A DNA stretch of 64,000 nucleotides from Bacillota bacterium (GCA_023400235.1 JAEXFI010000045.1:372001-436000), one strand, 5' to 3'. Positions 43,802-52,789 are shown, counted from the stretch's first letter. Numbers and translations are program-made. The notes: generated from the sequence alone by a model not told the origin.

Positions 43802-44293
43802 TTACCCTACAACAGTTAAACATTGAAAATCTGATTCACTGGTATAAAACTCCTTCAATCTGTCAGCCGTCAAATCACTTACTTTACAAAGCGTTTTCTT
43901 CCCGTAAGCCGGAATTTCTTCACTTCCCAGCCATACGCTCCACAGCTCAAGTTCCGGGGCAGTTTTTAAATGATTTTGAATGTATTTGAGTACAACATCA
44001 ACTGTATCCACGGAGTATTTCCATTCCAGAGCAGTACAAAATTGTTTGGAGGTTCCTATGTCATCGTAGAAATCCTCTTTATTTATAGAAAAAATATTTG
44101 GATACTCAAATTTAGTTTCATCCTCCCAAAACAGGATGACTTCTGGCGTATCTTTATTAAAACTATCATCTAACAAATCTGAATTGATTTCAAGTCCTAA
44201 TTCCAAAGCCTGATTGACAGAAAGAAGCTTAACATATGGATTACGCTGTTCTTTCAGCATACTGTCGCTTCCAAAATAAAATAATCTGCTCAT
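43802..44293 (-). CDS. Unrecognised small acidic protein
   Basis: A 163-residue soluble acidic protein beginning MSRLFYFGSDSMLKEQRNPY. Its size, acidity and position among other orphans recall immunity-type proteins, but no family motif supports this. AGGAAT precedes the ATG. It is followed downstream by the small membrane protein. Confidence 0.6.
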   Translation of the reverse strand: MSRLFYFGSDSMLKEQRNPYVKLLSVNQALELGLEINSDLLDDSFNKDTPEVILFWEDETKFEYPNIFSINKEDFYDDIGTSKQFCTALEWKYSVDTVDVVLKYIQNHLKTAPELELWSVWLGSEEIPAYGKKTLCKVSDLTADRLKEFYTSESDFQCLTVVG

Positions 44294-44334
44294 GGGTATT
44301 CCTCACAAACTCATATTTGATATCTCTGCTCTAT

Positions 44335-44709
44335 TTATTCTATAATAAGTTTTACATATCCATCAATTTCTTTGTTATATACATGTTTTCCTATCAAGGC
44401 ACGTAAGTTTCTAATATCCTCTAAATCAGGGCTTGCAAATTCTTGATAACATTTTTGAGACTCAACAGTATTTAGTTCCTGGTAAAAATCCGAAATATGA
44501 CAATAAAATTTATCCAGTATATCTTCTAAAGGATATTGTGTTATATGACTTGCATTAGCACCTTCATTAAATTCCGGCTCTTGAACAAAAGATAGTGACG
44601 TCACATATAAACTCTCACCATCCTCTTTTGCTTCATATACTCCGCTTTCAATCTCAGAATACGTGTCACTATTATATTTGTTTGCATTATAATTTTCGAT
44701 TTGTTTCAT
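44335..44709 (-). CDS. Unrecognised small acidic protein
   Basis: A 124-residue acidic soluble protein (MKQIENYNANKYNSDTYSEI at the start) with no membrane span or recognised motif. GGAGA precedes the ATG by eight bases. It lies 41 bp upstream of the 163-residue protein on the same strand, so the two may be cotranscribed. AT content is high even for this window. Confidence 0.6.
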   Translation of the reverse strand: MKQIENYNANKYNSDTYSEIESGVYEAKEDGESLYVTSLSFVQEPEFNEGANASHITQYPLEDILDKFYCHISDFYQELNTVESQKCYQEFASPDLEDIRNLRALIGKHVYNKEIDGYVKLIIE

Positions 44710-44794
44710 ACTTGGTTCTCCTTTGCAATGTGTTGGAGCCTTACTTCGTAAACAATATATGTTATCTATTTAACCAATAAAATCAGGTGTTTTA

Positions 44795-45691
44795 TTATTG
44801 TTTTATTGGGACCCTTGCCGCTGGAACTAATTTCGCTGCTGGGTCCGTATGAACAGGTTGGTCATCAAAGAAAATATTAGCACCAAATGCTTTTAGAACC
44901 TCGCTTTTTTCGATTCCTCCCAAGAAAAAAGCCTCATCTACTCTGACATCCCATGCCCTCAGTGTTCGCACTACACGTTCATGAGCAGGAGCATTCCTGG
45001 CAGTAACGAGTGCTGTCCGAATAGGAACCAATTCTTTAGAAAACCCTTTTTGAATGAAAGATATTGTCTTTAGAAGCTTCGCAAAAGGCCCTTCTGGAAG
45101 TGGACTTTGCGCATTTTTCCTCTCATACTCTGCAAATGCCTGGAGACCCTCTGCTTGATAGATTCGTTCAGATTCGTCAGAAAAAATAACAGCATCTCCG
45201 TCAAACGCGATTTTTATTTGTTTTATATCGTCTTCTACATTAATTGGAAATTCTGAATGGGAGCAAATAATTCCAGAAGCAATGTTGGCGTTAATAGCCT
45301 CTTGAACATCAACTTCGTTGGCCGATAAAAATAAATCTGTTCTGAAAGCATTTAGGTATGGCGCTACGGATGTTCCTCCGACAAGTGCGGCTCTACTGAT
45401 GTTAAGACCATAGTGCTCAATTGAGTTGAAGATGCGCAAACTGGTATCTGCACTATTTCTGGACATTACAATTATTTCTGTCAGATAGCGCCCGTCTGCA
45501 TTAAGCTTGTGAAGTGCTTTTATAAGTGGAAATGCAGTTCCAGGGTTAAGTACTTCATTCTCATGTTCAATTTGGTACTTTGAATAAGCCTTAAGCCCTT
45601 CATTCTCATATATTCTATTTTCTTCCTCTAAGTCAAACAGTGCGCGCGATGAAATACCTACGACTAATTTATCATCTAGTAAAAGTCCCAT
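44795..45691 (-). CDS. 5'-nucleotidase (cytosolic NT5C1-like family)
   Basis: A 298-residue protein of the Pfam 5-nucleotidase family (PF06189), related to mammalian cytosolic nucleotidase I. Family blocks include LNPGTAFPLIKALHKLN, VMSRNSADTSLRIFNSIEHY, AFDGDAVIFSDESE with the catalytic-type DGD, and TARNAPAHERVVRTLRAWDV. It would dephosphorylate nucleoside monophosphates. GGAGGGACTCC precedes the ATG. It starts 115 bp after the large phosphoesterase-NTPase-repeat gene on the same strand, so the two could be one unit. Confidence 0.88.
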   Translation of the reverse strand: MGLLLDDKLVVGISSRALFDLEEENRIYENEGLKAYSKYQIEHENEVLNPGTAFPLIKALHKLNADGRYLTEIIVMSRNSADTSLRIFNSIEHYGLNISRAALVGGTSVAPYLNAFRTDLFLSANEVDVQEAINANIASGIICSHSEFPINVEDDIKQIKIAFDGDAVIFSDESERIYQAEGLQAFAEYERKNAQSPLPEGPFAKLLKTISFIQKGFSKELVPIRTALVTARNAPAHERVVRTLRAWDVRVDEAFFLGGIEKSEVLKAFGANIFFDDQPVHTDPAAKLVPAARVPIKQ

Positions 45692-45805
45692 GGAGTCCCT
45701 CCGATTTTATTAATAAATTCCAGCAAATCAGCCATTTTCTTTATATTCCATCTTTCATGGTAGAAGACATTCTTTCATGGTATTCTACCTTTAATAAAAA
45801 TTATG

Positions 45806-48800
45806 TTACAAAATTTTGGAATCTATTAATTTTGCTGGTTTATCATATGCACTTAGACAATTTTCCAGAAATTTTTCCATATGCAGAGCATAGGCTTGAA
45901 CGTCATCAGATGAGAAATCAAGCATTGAATAAAACTTTTCTTCTTCTGCCTTGTTTTTTGTGAATCGATAATACATATACAAACCATACTTTGCAGCCAT
46001 ACTAAATTTGACAGCCTTTTTCATGGTCTCTACCAGTGTATTAACACGATGGCTACCCTCCGGAGAGGCATTATCATTATTACCCATGACCATTTCTATT
46101 ATCAGAAGATTAGAAAGCACCGTATTTTTATTAATTGTTTCAAAAACTCTGCGAGCTTCATAAAAATAGTTATTTTGCATAAGGCATTGGGCATAAGACG
46201 ATAAAACATGCCATTCCCTGCCTGTCGCAGACAAGGCAGCTTTCAGAATTTTCAAAGAACTCCATTCCTCATTACAAAAACAACTACTTTCTGCAGCCCA
46301 TCCTAACCATATATCCGTACCAGAAGCGCCTTTATTAATGCAGGCTTCATGATAGATCCACAGGGCACTGTTTTCCAGCGCATAGTCACCAACACCATGC
46401 GTCTCCTTTTCTATCTTCGCCCATCCTAACCATATATCTGTACCAGAAACGCCTTTGTTAATGCAGGCTTCACGATAGATCCACAGGGCGCTGTTTTCCT
46501 GTGCATAGTCACCAGCTCCGTGCGTCTCCTTTTCTATCTGCGCCCAGCCTAACCAAACAGCAGAATCACAAACGCCTTTGTTAATACAGGCTTTATGATA
46601 GATCCACAGAGCACTGTTTTCCTGTGCATATTCACCAACTCCTTGCGTCTCTTTTTCTATCTGCCCCCAGCCTAACCAAACAGCAGTATCACAAACGCCT
46701 TTGTTAATGCAGGCTTTATGATAGATCCAAAGGGCGCTGTTTTCCTGTTCATACTCACCAGCTCCATGCGCCTCCTTTTCTATCTGCGCCCAGCCTAACC
46801 AAACAGCAGAATCAGAAACGCCTTTATTAATACAGGCTTCACGATAGATCCACAAAGCGCTGTTTTCCTGTGTATAGTCACCAGCTCCGTGTGCCTCCTT
46901 TTCTATCTGCGCCCAGCCTAACCATATATCTGTACCTGAAACGCCTTTATTAATGCAGGCTTCATGATAAATCCACAAGGCGCTGTTTTCCTGTTCATAG
47001 TCACCAACTCCGTGCGTCTCTTTTTCCATCTGAGCCCATCCTAACCAAACGGCAGAATTAGAAACGCCTTTGTTAATGCAGGCTTCATGATAGATACACA
47101 GAGCACTGTTTTCCTGTTCATAATCACCAGCTCCGTGTGCCTCCTTTTCTATCTGCGCCCAGCCTAACCAAACAGCAGAATCAGAAACGCCTTTGTTAAT
47201 GCAGGCTTCACGATAGATCCACAGGGCGCTGTTTTCCTGTACATATTCACCAACTCCGTGCGCCTCCTTTTCTATCTGCGCCCAGCCCAACCATATATCT
47301 GTACCAGAAACGCCTTTGTTAACACAGGCTTCCTGATAAATCCACAGAGTACTATTTACCTGTGTATAGTCACCAACTCCGTGCGTCTCCTTTTCTATCT
47401 GTGCCCATCCTAACCAAACAGCAGAATCAGAAACGCCTTTGTTAATACAGGCTTCCTGATAAATCCACAGGGCGCTGTTTTCCTGCGCGTAGTCACCAAC
47501 TCCGTCTATTTTATTCTTGGCTTTTGCCCAACCGTGTATTATCTGTGGATTAATAATATTTTTTTTATAGCATTTTTCAGAAAAATCAATGCGCACATTA
47601 GGTCTTGATATCCGGGAGTAAATTCTCTGTAAAAGCGGCACATTACCTCTCAAATCTTCAACTATTCTCTGGAGCATCATAGAGGGATTCTGAACTTCAT
47701 TGATGAAATTTATACATAAGAGGATGTTATCGGCTGAGATAGCATCAGTATTGCCCACACTATTAAGATATGTGTTTAGAGCGAAGTCTAATAATTCATA
47801 TTTCATTTCATCGCTATCTGAAGTTTTAAATTCACCATTTTCACCAAATAAAATCGTATAAAACAACTTAGATATTTGTGGATGCCTGGTTTCACGCCTG
47901 TTTCCCTTATGCTGCAATTCCAATTCCAGTGCGTCTTTTGCATCTTTAGGTTTTAACGATAACTTTTTTAAAAAGGCTTGATATTGTAGTTCAGTAAAAG
48001 TTGCTCCAGCTTGTTCGGTAAGTATGGCATAACCTAACAACTTTAACGCGTTGTAACTATTATTTCTTATTTTTTTAATGATGTCCTCTGCAATTTCTTC
48101 AAACTTTGTTTTATCATAGATAGACAACAGCATAGCAGCGTAAAGAAAACCATGCTCCTCTGAATTGTGCAAAAAATCATCAATCAGTACGGCCTTGTCA
48201 GCATCAGGTCTGTGATATTGAACGATACAATCGGCAAATGCAAAGGCTTCTTCGTAATCCTTAATTTTTTCCATATCAACTTCTGTGACTGCACGCTTTG
48301 TATTTAGTGAGATGTTGTAGCGCTTACAGAAAATGTTCCATTCATTACGCCTTAATGCAAATATTAGTGTAATTTCATTTTCTATAATTTTCTGCAGGAA
48401 ATCAACAAAATCTTTTTCATCAGGTTCATCAACCACAACAACTACGTTGGTTGGGAGTTTATCTGGCAACTCATAACCTTTTCGTTCATTATGAAATATT
48501 ACAGTATATCCATCATGATATAATTGTACGCATAGTTGTTTTAACAAAGTGCTTTTTCCTTCTGCGCCGGCACCTAATAAAGCAAATACGCCTCCATCTC
48601 GTATTTTTAAACGAAGATCACCGATCTGTTTTCTAGATACTGGTAATCCGCTGAACGCTAGTGCCCAGGTACACGGATATCCCAATAAAAACCGGCGCAT
48701 ACTCAAGTCCAGATTTTTTGCTTTCTGTTCCTCAAGCTTCCCATCTATTAATTTCCACTCAGTACAATTTACGGGGTGAACATACTTAACAGTGTCTGGG

Positions 48801-49717
48801 AGAGATAATTTAGTAGTGGGTACCTGCCGCATGTTGATTCTTTTGTCAAAAATCTCACTATCAACCTTAAAACCATTATCGTTAGTCCAGTTCCACCCCT
48901 TTAGAACTGCGTTTTCATCTTCCCACTCACTAACAATAATTCCAAACCTCGAGTATTCATCTTTGGGATCAGGTGCTGATTTGAAACTAATTACACAAGG
49001 TATCTGCTTCCCCTGGTTGTCATCATACTGTATTTGTTTTACTTTATTGATATGTGTATCTCCACATAAATAAGCGCAGATATGATTATTTCGAATGTAA
49101 CCTTTAATTCTATCTTGCTGCTGCGGATTCAAATCAAAAAAACTATTATGTGCCAGAATCAATGCCGGTAAATCCTTGTTGATTATTGTTTTAACCAAAC
49201 CATCTATATCAAGAACTTGATTATCTTTTGTAGTCCCGTTCGCTGCAATTGCTGTATTACAATGAATGAGCGAGATTTGATTGCGCCAAACACGGGTATG
49301 AACTGCTGATGGTTGTTCGACAGGATACGCAGGAATTAAGCCTTTAACAAATACATCATAATCATGAAACATACCAAGCAAGGTCTCAAGCCGATTTGCG
49401 GCAATATTCAGAGGCTCCGCACGTGCAGCTACTAAAAAGGTATCTTTATACGTAATCTCAGTTACACCGTCATGGTTTCCTGGAATAACAAACAAATCTT
49501 CGGTAATATTTAATCCCAGATCACTGGTAACATTTTTCAGAAATTCTGCGGCCTGTTTAAAATTATTACCCTCAGAATAATTATGAAAATCTCCCGTTAC
49601 GACCATAAAATCTATTTTCCCTATTTCCTTGCACTTATTTACTATCTCTATTTTAAAGTTGTTCCAATCAGCTTTATCGCTAATATGTAAATCGGAAATA
49701 TGCAACCATCTTATCAT
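45806..49717 (-). CDS. Calcineurin-like phosphoesterase / STAND-type NTPase / HAT-like repeat protein
   Basis: A 1303-residue cytosolic protein with three parts. (1) Residues ~1-270: a metallophosphoesterase with SDLH (8-11), GDFH (42-45), GNHD (80-83), His190 and GDTH (219-222), i.e. all metal-site blocks, though the usual aspartate of GDxxD is missing. (2) About 340-690: a P-loop NTPase with Walker A GAGAEGKST (382-390), Walker B VVVVVDEP (D430, E431) and an arginine-rich sensor strand (LIFALRRNEW), a STAND/NACHT-like layout. (3) About 739-1148: ten tandem 41-residue repeats, then a helical C-terminus. The start follows AGGAGAGGT. This effector-NTPase-repeat plan is that of bacterial STAND immune proteins; a defence role is inference. 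Confidence 0.85.
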   Translation of the reverse strand: MIRWLHISDLHISDKADWNNFKIEIVNKCKEIGKIDFMVVTGDFHNYSEGNNFKQAAEFLKNVTSDLGLNITEDLFVIPGNHDGVTEITYKDTFLVAARAEPLNIAANRLETLLGMFHDYDVFVKGLIPAYPVEQPSAVHTRVWRNQISLIHCNTAIAANGTTKDNQVLDIDGLVKTIINKDLPALILAHNSFFDLNPQQQDRIKGYIRNNHICAYLCGDTHINKVKQIQYDDNQGKQIPCVISFKSAPDPKDEYSRFGIIVSEWEDENAVLKGWNWTNDNGFKVDSEIFDKRINMRQVPTTKLSLPDTVKYVHPVNCTEWKLIDGKLEEQKAKNLDLSMRRFLLGYPCTWALAFSGLPVSRKQIGDLRLKIRDGGVFALLGAGAEGKSTLLKQLCVQLYHDGYTVIFHNERKGYELPDKLPTNVVVVVDEPDEKDFVDFLQKIIENEITLIFALRRNEWNIFCKRYNISLNTKRAVTEVDMEKIKDYEEAFAFADCIVQYHRPDADKAVLIDDFLHNSEEHGFLYAAMLLSIYDKTKFEEIAEDIIKKIRNNSYNALKLLGYAILTEQAGATFTELQYQAFLKKLSLKPKDAKDALELELQHKGNRRETRHPQISKLFYTILFGENGEFKTSDSDEMKYELLDFALNTYLNSVGNTDAISADNILLCINFINEVQNPSMMLQRIVEDLRGNVPLLQRIYSRISRPNVRIDFSEKCYKKNIINPQIIHGWAKAKNKIDGVGDYAQENSALWIYQEACINKGVSDSAVWLGWAQIEKETHGVGDYTQVNSTLWIYQEACVNKGVSGTDIWLGWAQIEKEAHGVGEYVQENSALWIYREACINKGVSDSAVWLGWAQIEKEAHGAGDYEQENSALCIYHEACINKGVSNSAVWLGWAQMEKETHGVGDYEQENSALWIYHEACINKGVSGTDIWLGWAQIEKEAHGAGDYTQENSALWIYREACINKGVSDSAVWLGWAQIEKEAHGAGEYEQENSALWIYHKACINKGVCDTAVWLGWGQIEKETQGVGEYAQENSALWIYHKACINKGVCDSAVWLGWAQIEKETHGAGDYAQENSALWIYREACINKGVSGTDIWLGWAKIEKETHGVGDYALENSALWIYHEACINKGASGTDIWLGWAAESSCFCNEEWSSLKILKAALSATGREWHVLSSYAQCLMQNNYFYEARRVFETINKNTVLSNLLIIEMVMGNNDNASPEGSHRVNTLVETMKKAVKFSMAAKYGLYMYYRFTKNKAEEEKFYSMLDFSSDDVQAYALHMEKFLENCLSAYDKPAKLIDSKIL
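46274..47503 (-). repeat. Ten tandem 123-bp coding repeats
   Basis: Unit starts fall every 123 bp from 47503 down to 46396; the tenth diverges near its end. Each unit encodes 41 residues with landmarks GxGDYxQENSALWIY, EACINKGV and WLGWAQIEKE. Differences cluster at a few positions (SDSAV, SGTDI or CDTAV before the WLGW; AH or TH at the unit end). The W-x2-WA-x2-E ... A-x-x-IY-x-x-A spacing resembles half-a-TPR (HAT) repeats. DNA identity is very high, indicating recent duplication or gene conversion. Confidence 0.95.
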
Positions 49718-49960
49718 TTTTACCTCTCCTATGTGAGTTGCAGATTTTTCGTGATAAGTCAAAATATGTGAGCCTTACCCTTATTTCAACAATCAAGCTT
49801 TACTTAAACCCATGTAACCTTCACAATCCCACCTCCCTTTATATTCCACCATTATTTGATAATTCCTTCCAAGAACATGAATATATTGAAAAAAATACGA
49901 CAATTATTTTCATCCTAAAATCAATTTTTCATATACCCACATTTCAGGCAATTTTTTCAT

Positions 49961-50008
49961 TTGTAAAAATAACTTTCAGGACATATAATAATATCGAACA
50001 CATGTTCT
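49961..50008 (+). promoter_or_regulatory. dinB promoter with LexA (SOS) box
   Basis: TTGTAA (49961-49966) and TATAAT (49984-49989) are 17 bases apart. CGAACACATGTTCT at 49995-50008 fits the Gram-positive LexA/DinR consensus CGAAC-N4-GTTCG-like dyad and overlaps the transcription start. The rest of the 49718-50032 gap is AT-rich. Confidence 0.85.
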
Positions 50009-50032
50009 GCATATATTATTAAGGGTGATGCT

Positions 50033-51274
50033 ATGGAAAGAGTTATTTTGCATTCGGATTTAAACAACTTTTATGCAAGCGTTGAATGCCTGCATCAGCC
50101 TGAGCTGAGAAACAAGCCTGTGGTTGTGGGCGGCAGTATAGAGCACCGGCACGGGATTATTCTGGCAAAAAACAATATAGCAAAGAGCTTTGGCATCAAG
50201 ACCGGAGAGGCTATCTGGCAGGCACGGCAGAGATGCCCCGGCCTGGTGGTGGTTCCGCCCAACTACGACAGATACCTGAGATTCTCAAAGCTGGCACGAG
50301 AAATATACCATGACTATACTGACAAGGTGGAAGCCTTCGGCATCGATGAAAACTGGCTGGATGTCACTGCCTCCACCCGCCTGTTCGGCAATGGCCGGGA
50401 TATTGCCGAGGAAATCCGCAGGCGCATGCTGGAGGAAACAGGCATTACCGTCTCGGTGGGGGTATCCTGGAACAAGATATTCGCCAAGCTGGGAAGTGAT
50501 TTAAAAAAGCCCAACGCCGTTTCAGTAATAGCTCCTGATGACTATAAGGAAAAAATCTGGCCCCTTCCTGCGAAGGAACTGCTGTATGTAGGCCTGTCCA
50601 CCTGGCGCAAGCTCACAAGGATAGGCTTGTACACCATAGGTGACCTTGCAACGGTTTCTCCCAATGTCCTCACAGGTTTGCTGGGCAAATGGGGTGAATA
50701 CCTGTGGAGCTTCGCCAACGGCCTGGATACCACCCCTGTGGCAAATACAGGCACCGAAAGCATCATTAAGGGCATAGGCAACAGCATGACTACGCCTCGT
50801 GACCTGGAAAGCAACGAGGATGTAAAAATTCTGCTTTATGTGCTTTCCGAAAGTGTTTCCGAAAGGCTTCGCAAGCATTACTTTAAAGGCAAAACCGTAC
50901 AAATACATATACGTGACAGAGAGCTTTACACCATAGACAGACAGGCGCCGCTCAAGGCTCATACCTTTGTCAGCAGTGACATTGCGGAAAAAGCCTTTGA
51001 CATATTCCTCAAAAGCTGGACCTGGGATAAGCCCATACGTTCCATAGGCGTAAGAGTTACCGATCTTGTATCACCTGAGGCCTATACCCAGCTAAGCCTG
51101 CTGGAGGATGACAATAGGAGATTTAAAAAAGAGCTGCTGGAAAAGTCCATTGACGGAGTAAGACACCGCTACGGCCATTACTCCGCGCAAAGAGCCTTGC
51201 TGCTCAAGGATAAAAAGCTTAATGCAAACCCCATAGAAGAAAATATTATTTTTCCCGTATCCTATTTTAAATAG
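50033..51274 (+). CDS. dinB: DNA polymerase IV-type Y-family polymerase
   Basis: A 413-residue translesion polymerase. The palm motif HSDLNNFYASVE carries the first metal aspartate; EAFGIDENWLDVT carries the catalytic DE pair (most DinB have SIDE); the helix-hairpin-helix region and little-finger domain follow. GGGTGATG lies upstream of the ATG. The LexA box argues for SOS induction. It is followed closely by two paralogous small genes and a proline-rich gene. Confidence 0.93.
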   Translation: MERVILHSDLNNFYASVECLHQPELRNKPVVVGGSIEHRHGIILAKNNIAKSFGIKTGEAIWQARQRCPGLVVVPPNYDRYLRFSKLAREIYHDYTDKVEAFGIDENWLDVTASTRLFGNGRDIAEEIRRRMLEETGITVSVGVSWNKIFAKLGSDLKKPNAVSVIAPDDYKEKIWPLPAKELLYVGLSTWRKLTRIGLYTIGDLATVSPNVLTGLLGKWGEYLWSFANGLDTTPVANTGTESIIKGIGNSMTTPRDLESNEDVKILLYVLSESVSERLRKHYFKGKTVQIHIRDRELYTIDRQAPLKAHTFVSSDIAEKAFDIFLKSWTWDKPIRSIGVRVTDLVSPEAYTQLSLLEDDNRRFKKELLEKSIDGVRHRYGHYSAQRALLLKDKKLNANPIEENIIFPVSYFK

Positions 51275-51337
51275 CAATGTAAGGTGACAAATAGAAAGTA
51301 GAAAATAGTACGTAACAAATGGAAAGGAGCTTTTCTT

Positions 51338-51571
51338 ATGCGCAAGGTTTATGTAGATGTTATGTCCTCCTTCACAAAGGAGGGTGCCCTGCTTCCCCTT
51401 TACTTTGTGTGGGAGGATGGCACGAAATATGATATAGACAAGGTATTTGACTTTCGGAAGGCTGCCAGCCAAAATGTAGGCGGACAGGGAATCCGATACA
51501 GGTGCAGGGTGAGAAATAAGGAGGTATATCTTTTTATGGAGGATAATAAATGGTTTATGGAAGGAAAATAA
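51338..51571 (+). CDS. Small unrecognised protein, paralogue of the next gene
   Basis: A 77-residue protein starting MRKVYVDVMSSFTKEGALLP. It aligns with the next gene product along its whole length: KVYVDV / RVYLDV, GALLPLYFVWEDG / GELIPQSFQWEGR, KVFDFR / KVLDSR, YRCRVRNKEVYLFMED / FYCTCRGKKFQLFFED. It looks like a small beta-rich fold. GGAAAGGAGC lies just upstream of the ATG. It lies 63 bp after dinB and may share SOS control. Function is unknown. Confidence 0.75.
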   Translation: MRKVYVDVMSSFTKEGALLPLYFVWEDGTKYDIDKVFDFRKAASQNVGGQGIRYRCRVRNKEVYLFMEDNKWFMEGK

Positions 51572-51625
51572 AGCTTTTGTAAAATATAACGTCCTGGCTA
51601 TGGGAAAATAATTGGAGTGATTGAT

Positions 51626-51961
51626 ATGGTTCCATTTGGATATGAAAGAAAGCAGTTGGAAAAAGAGCTGGCAGCTAATGCCCCAGAATCCCGTTACAGA
51701 AGAGTATATCTTGATGTTACGGCTTTTCGGAGAAGCAGTACGGGCGAATTGATTCCCCAATCCTTCCAATGGGAAGGCCGTACCTATACGATCACCAAGG
51801 TACTGGACAGTAGAAACGGTCAGAGCTTCAAGGAAAAGATAAACGCCTGGAGGTTTTACTGTACCTGCCGCGGCAAAAAATTTCAGCTTTTTTTTGAGGA
51901 TGGGGGCTTTGGAAATCAGAGATTCTATATTGAGGTAAAAGAGACTTATAGCCATGAATGA
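51626..51961 (+). CDS. Small unrecognised protein, longer paralogue
   Basis: A 111-residue protein. The ATG at 51626 has GGAG at eight bases; an in-frame GTG three codons earlier overlaps that site. It carries the same beta-rich core as the 77-residue neighbour, plus an N-terminal helix (ERKQLEKELAANAPES). The pair probably arose by tandem duplication. Linkage to dinB is the only clue to its role. Confidence 0.75.
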   Translation: MVPFGYERKQLEKELAANAPESRYRRVYLDVTAFRRSSTGELIPQSFQWEGRTYTITKVLDSRNGQSFKEKINAWRFYCTCRGKKFQLFFEDGGFGNQRFYIEVKETYSHE

Positions 51962-52068
51962 CGTATATTATATCTCTTATAGCGTTATTACCTACTCTTT
52001 ATGTAACCGTAAGACAAAGCCTGCCATATTATGTATTAAAAAGATTACGTATAAGGAGTAGATTTATA

Positions 52069-52617
52069 ATGTCGGATCAATATGATGGCTATGACGAATT
52101 CGATGAATTCGAAGAGTATGAAGACTATGACTATGACTATACCAGACCTGATGGAATGCCAAGCCCCATGATGCCTCAGCAAGGCCAACAGCCTTGGCAG
52201 CAGGGCCAGCCCTGGCAGCCGGGTCAGCAACCTGGACAGCAGGGTCAGCCCCCCTGGCAGCCCGGCCCACCGCCTGGACAACCGGGTCAGCCCCCCTGGC
52301 AGCCGGGTCAACCACCTTGGCAGCCCGGTCAGCCCGGTCTTATGCCATATGCTCCAGGGCCTCACAACTTTGGTCAATTTGCCCCCACCATGCGTCCTCC
52401 GGGATATATTCCCCGCAGGCCGAACTTCTTCCCTGGCCCCATCAGACAGTGCCGGAACAGGTTTGCATTTATCTGGCTGAATAATGGCAGAAGCTTCTGG
52501 GCATGGATAGCAAGTGTGACTCAGCGTGTAGTTTATGGCTACAGATGGAACGGTCGTATGTGGGTTTATATGGAATTAAATGTAAACAACATTAATACCT
52601 TCATATGCATAAGATAA
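52069..52617 (+). CDS. Pro/Gln/Gly-repeat protein with conserved aromatic C-terminus
   Basis: A 182-residue protein. The N-terminus is acidic and Tyr-rich (YDEFDEFEEYEDYDYDYT). Residues ~35-100 are a low-complexity repeat of QPWQPGQ / QPPGQP units. The C-terminal ~55 residues are compact and aromatic (FAFIWLNNGRSFWAWIASV, then YGYRWNGRMWVYMELN). There is no signal peptide. The composition resembles spore-coat and surface proteins, but no family is recognised. The ATG follows AAGGAG. The repeats are prone to slippage. Confidence 0.75.
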   Translation: MSDQYDGYDEFDEFEEYEDYDYDYTRPDGMPSPMMPQQGQQPWQQGQPWQPGQQPGQQGQPPWQPGPPPGQPGQPPWQPGQPPWQPGQPGLMPYAPGPHNFGQFAPTMRPPGYIPRRPNFFPGPIRQCRNRFAFIWLNNGRSFWAWIASVTQRVVYGYRWNGRMWVYMELNVNNINTFICIR

Positions 52618-52650
52618 GTTAAGGTTTCGTATTATGCCTGTATAGCCTGC

Positions 52651-52686
52651 GTAAATGGGAGCTTTTTCCCAAAGGCACCCATTTAC
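52651..52686 (+). terminator. Hairpin after the Pro/Gln-repeat gene
   Basis: GTAAATGGG pairs with CCCATTTAC around 18 bases. The T-run is poor, so termination efficiency is uncertain. Confidence 0.5.
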
Positions 52687-52691
52687 CGGGT

Positions 52692-52721
52692 TTGTACCCC
52701 TTTAAGTAAAAATGCTATAAT
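52692..52721 (+). promoter_or_regulatory. Putative promoter of the SRAP gene
   Basis: TTGTAC and TATAAT with an 18-base spacer, about 70 bases before the start codon. I see no LexA box here. Confidence 0.5.
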
Positions 52722-52789
52722 CATATATGTCTGTATTACAAGTGTGAAGGGCAAAAGATAAATTTTAATCCCGAAAGGTGGAGGAAAAT

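Noticed and set aside
46274..47503. A CRISPR array, because of regular 123-bp spacing
   Set aside because: The repeats are in frame, cover the whole unit with no unique spacers, and encode a conserved 41-residue motif.
44795..49717. A toxin-antitoxin pair
   Set aside because: Sizes and domains (1303-residue effector-NTPase and a metabolic-type nucleotidase) do not fit known toxin-antitoxin designs.
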